From Rhizobium sp. 18065 (GTDB lineage Bacteria; Pseudomonadota; Alphaproteobacteria; Rhizobiales; Rhizobiaceae), in the NCBI RefSeq assembly GCF_902706095.1, contig NZ_CACSJP010000013.1:28539-92538 (forward strand): a stretch of 64,000 nt of DNA. Reading direction: 5' to 3'. The translations under genes and the position numbers were made by a program. This document shows, piece by piece, positions 63,554 through 64,000 of this stretch. Each line of letters begins with the position of its first letter. Within the stretch, counting starts at the first letter, position 1. The notes below the pieces were generated by a model that ran no database searches, was not told the DNA's origin, and saw nothing but the letters and a program-made list of their open reading frames with translations.

Positions 63554-63973
63554 ATGAGCGCGTCGCATTTGAAGGTCACCGTCGGCCCCTTCGTCTTCGA
63601 AGCTCGCTTCGAGCTGGAAAAGGCGCCGGAAACCTGCCGGATCTTCCAGACTTTCCTGCCATTCCGCAACCAGACCATTCATTCGCGCTGGAGCGGCGAG
63701 GCGGTCTGGGTGCCGCTCGGCGACTTCCAGTTCGGCGCCGGTTTCGAGAATCACACCTGTCATCCGTCGCGTGGCGATATCCTGCTCTATCCCGGTGGTT
63801 ACAGCGAAACCGAATTGCTGTTTGCCTATGGCAGCTCGCATTTCGCCAGCAAGATGGGCGCCCTTGCCGGCAACCATTTCCTCACCTTGACCAGGGGACA
63901 GGAGCAACTGGAGGCCATGGGCAAGATGGTGCTCTGGCAGGGCGCGCAACCGATTGCGTTTGAGCTGATTTAG
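63554..63973 (+). CDS. DUF3830-family protein (cyclophilin-like fold)
   Basis: 139 residues. HLKVTVGPFVFEARFELEKA then ETCRIFQTFLPFRNQTIHSR and FGAGFENHTCHPSRGDILLYPG match DUF3830, a small family with a cyclophilin-like fold and no known reaction. It directly follows smpB, so the two are probably cotranscribed. The stop is within the window, so the gene is complete. Confidence 0.8.
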   Translation: MSASHLKVTVGPFVFEARFELEKAPETCRIFQTFLPFRNQTIHSRWSGEAVWVPLGDFQFGAGFENHTCHPSRGDILLYPGGYSETELLFAYGSSHFASKMGALAGNHFLTLTRGQEQLEAMGKMVLWQGAQPIAFELI

Positions 63974-64000
63974 TTCAGCCGTTTGCGGCGTGTTTTTCGC

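Overview
The window looks like chromosomal DNA of a Rhizobiaceae alphaproteobacterium (Rhizobium/Agrobacterium/Sinorhizobium relatives). The coding sequence is GC-rich and the porins belong to the alphaproteobacterial Porin_2 (RopA/Omp2b) family. A PleC-type cell-cycle kinase lies between glnE and pepN, and the right end carries slt-dapA-smpB. From memory, this order of core genes resembles the rhizobial chromosomes I know, but I could not run a synteny comparison. No prophage, IS element or CRISPR array is visible. The only recombinase is one lone tyrosine integrase.

Layout. 0-6 kb: the 3' end of glnE, a PleC-like histidine kinase and aminopeptidase N. 6-12 kb: a soluble chemoreceptor-like protein, an EamA transporter, an MFS transporter, an unnamed winged-helix protein and two very small ORFs. 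12-15 kb: a divergent family-4 uracil-DNA-glycosylase-like protein, a short Hsp70 (YegD type) and an MntA/HepT toxin-antitoxin pair. 15-31 kb: dehydrogenases, a Tat-exported esterase-like protein, ETF-ubiquinone oxidoreductase, a VapBC pair, an L,D-transpeptidase lipoprotein and several regulator-transporter pairs (MocR/EamA, AraC/EamA, AsnC/EamA), plus HxlR beside an alcohol dehydrogenase and an MFS carrier. 31-41 kb: a lipid-kinase-like protein, a four-gene peptide ABC transporter, then a divergent gamma-glutamylputrescine-synthetase-like gene and a class III aminotransferase that suggest polyamine nitrogen use, then a second PIN-domain toxin-antitoxin pair. 41-50 kb: SDR enzymes, PadR-DUF2218 facing OsmC, AMP nucleosidase, small membrane proteins, a VOC protein, and LysR facing SDR-tautomerase. 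50-54 kb: a Sel1 protein, an aminotransferase, two PilZ-like proteins and a ferredoxin-reductase-like flavoprotein. 54-59 kb: the integrase and two divergent porins around a tRNA-Ser. 59-64 kb: a hydrolase, slt, dapA, smpB and a DUF3830 protein.

How the parts fit. Much of the window follows one pattern: a regulator reads away from the transporter or enzyme it probably controls, with a symmetric or repeated DNA element between them. Examples are a GTAC array for MocR, an 18-bp palindrome for PadR, and inverted repeats beside HxlR, AraC and LysR genes. Two cell-wall genes (L,D-transpeptidase and slt) each carry a perfect TTAA-N7-TTAA CtrA-type box 50-70 bp before the start, in a window that also encodes a PleC-like kinase.

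The most unusual structure is at the porins. They are divergent and share a 172-bp inverted repeat with one mismatch, running from before the ribosome binding site to about codon 50, around a 0.93-kb segment holding tRNA-Ser. Recombination between the arms would swap the promoters of the two porins.
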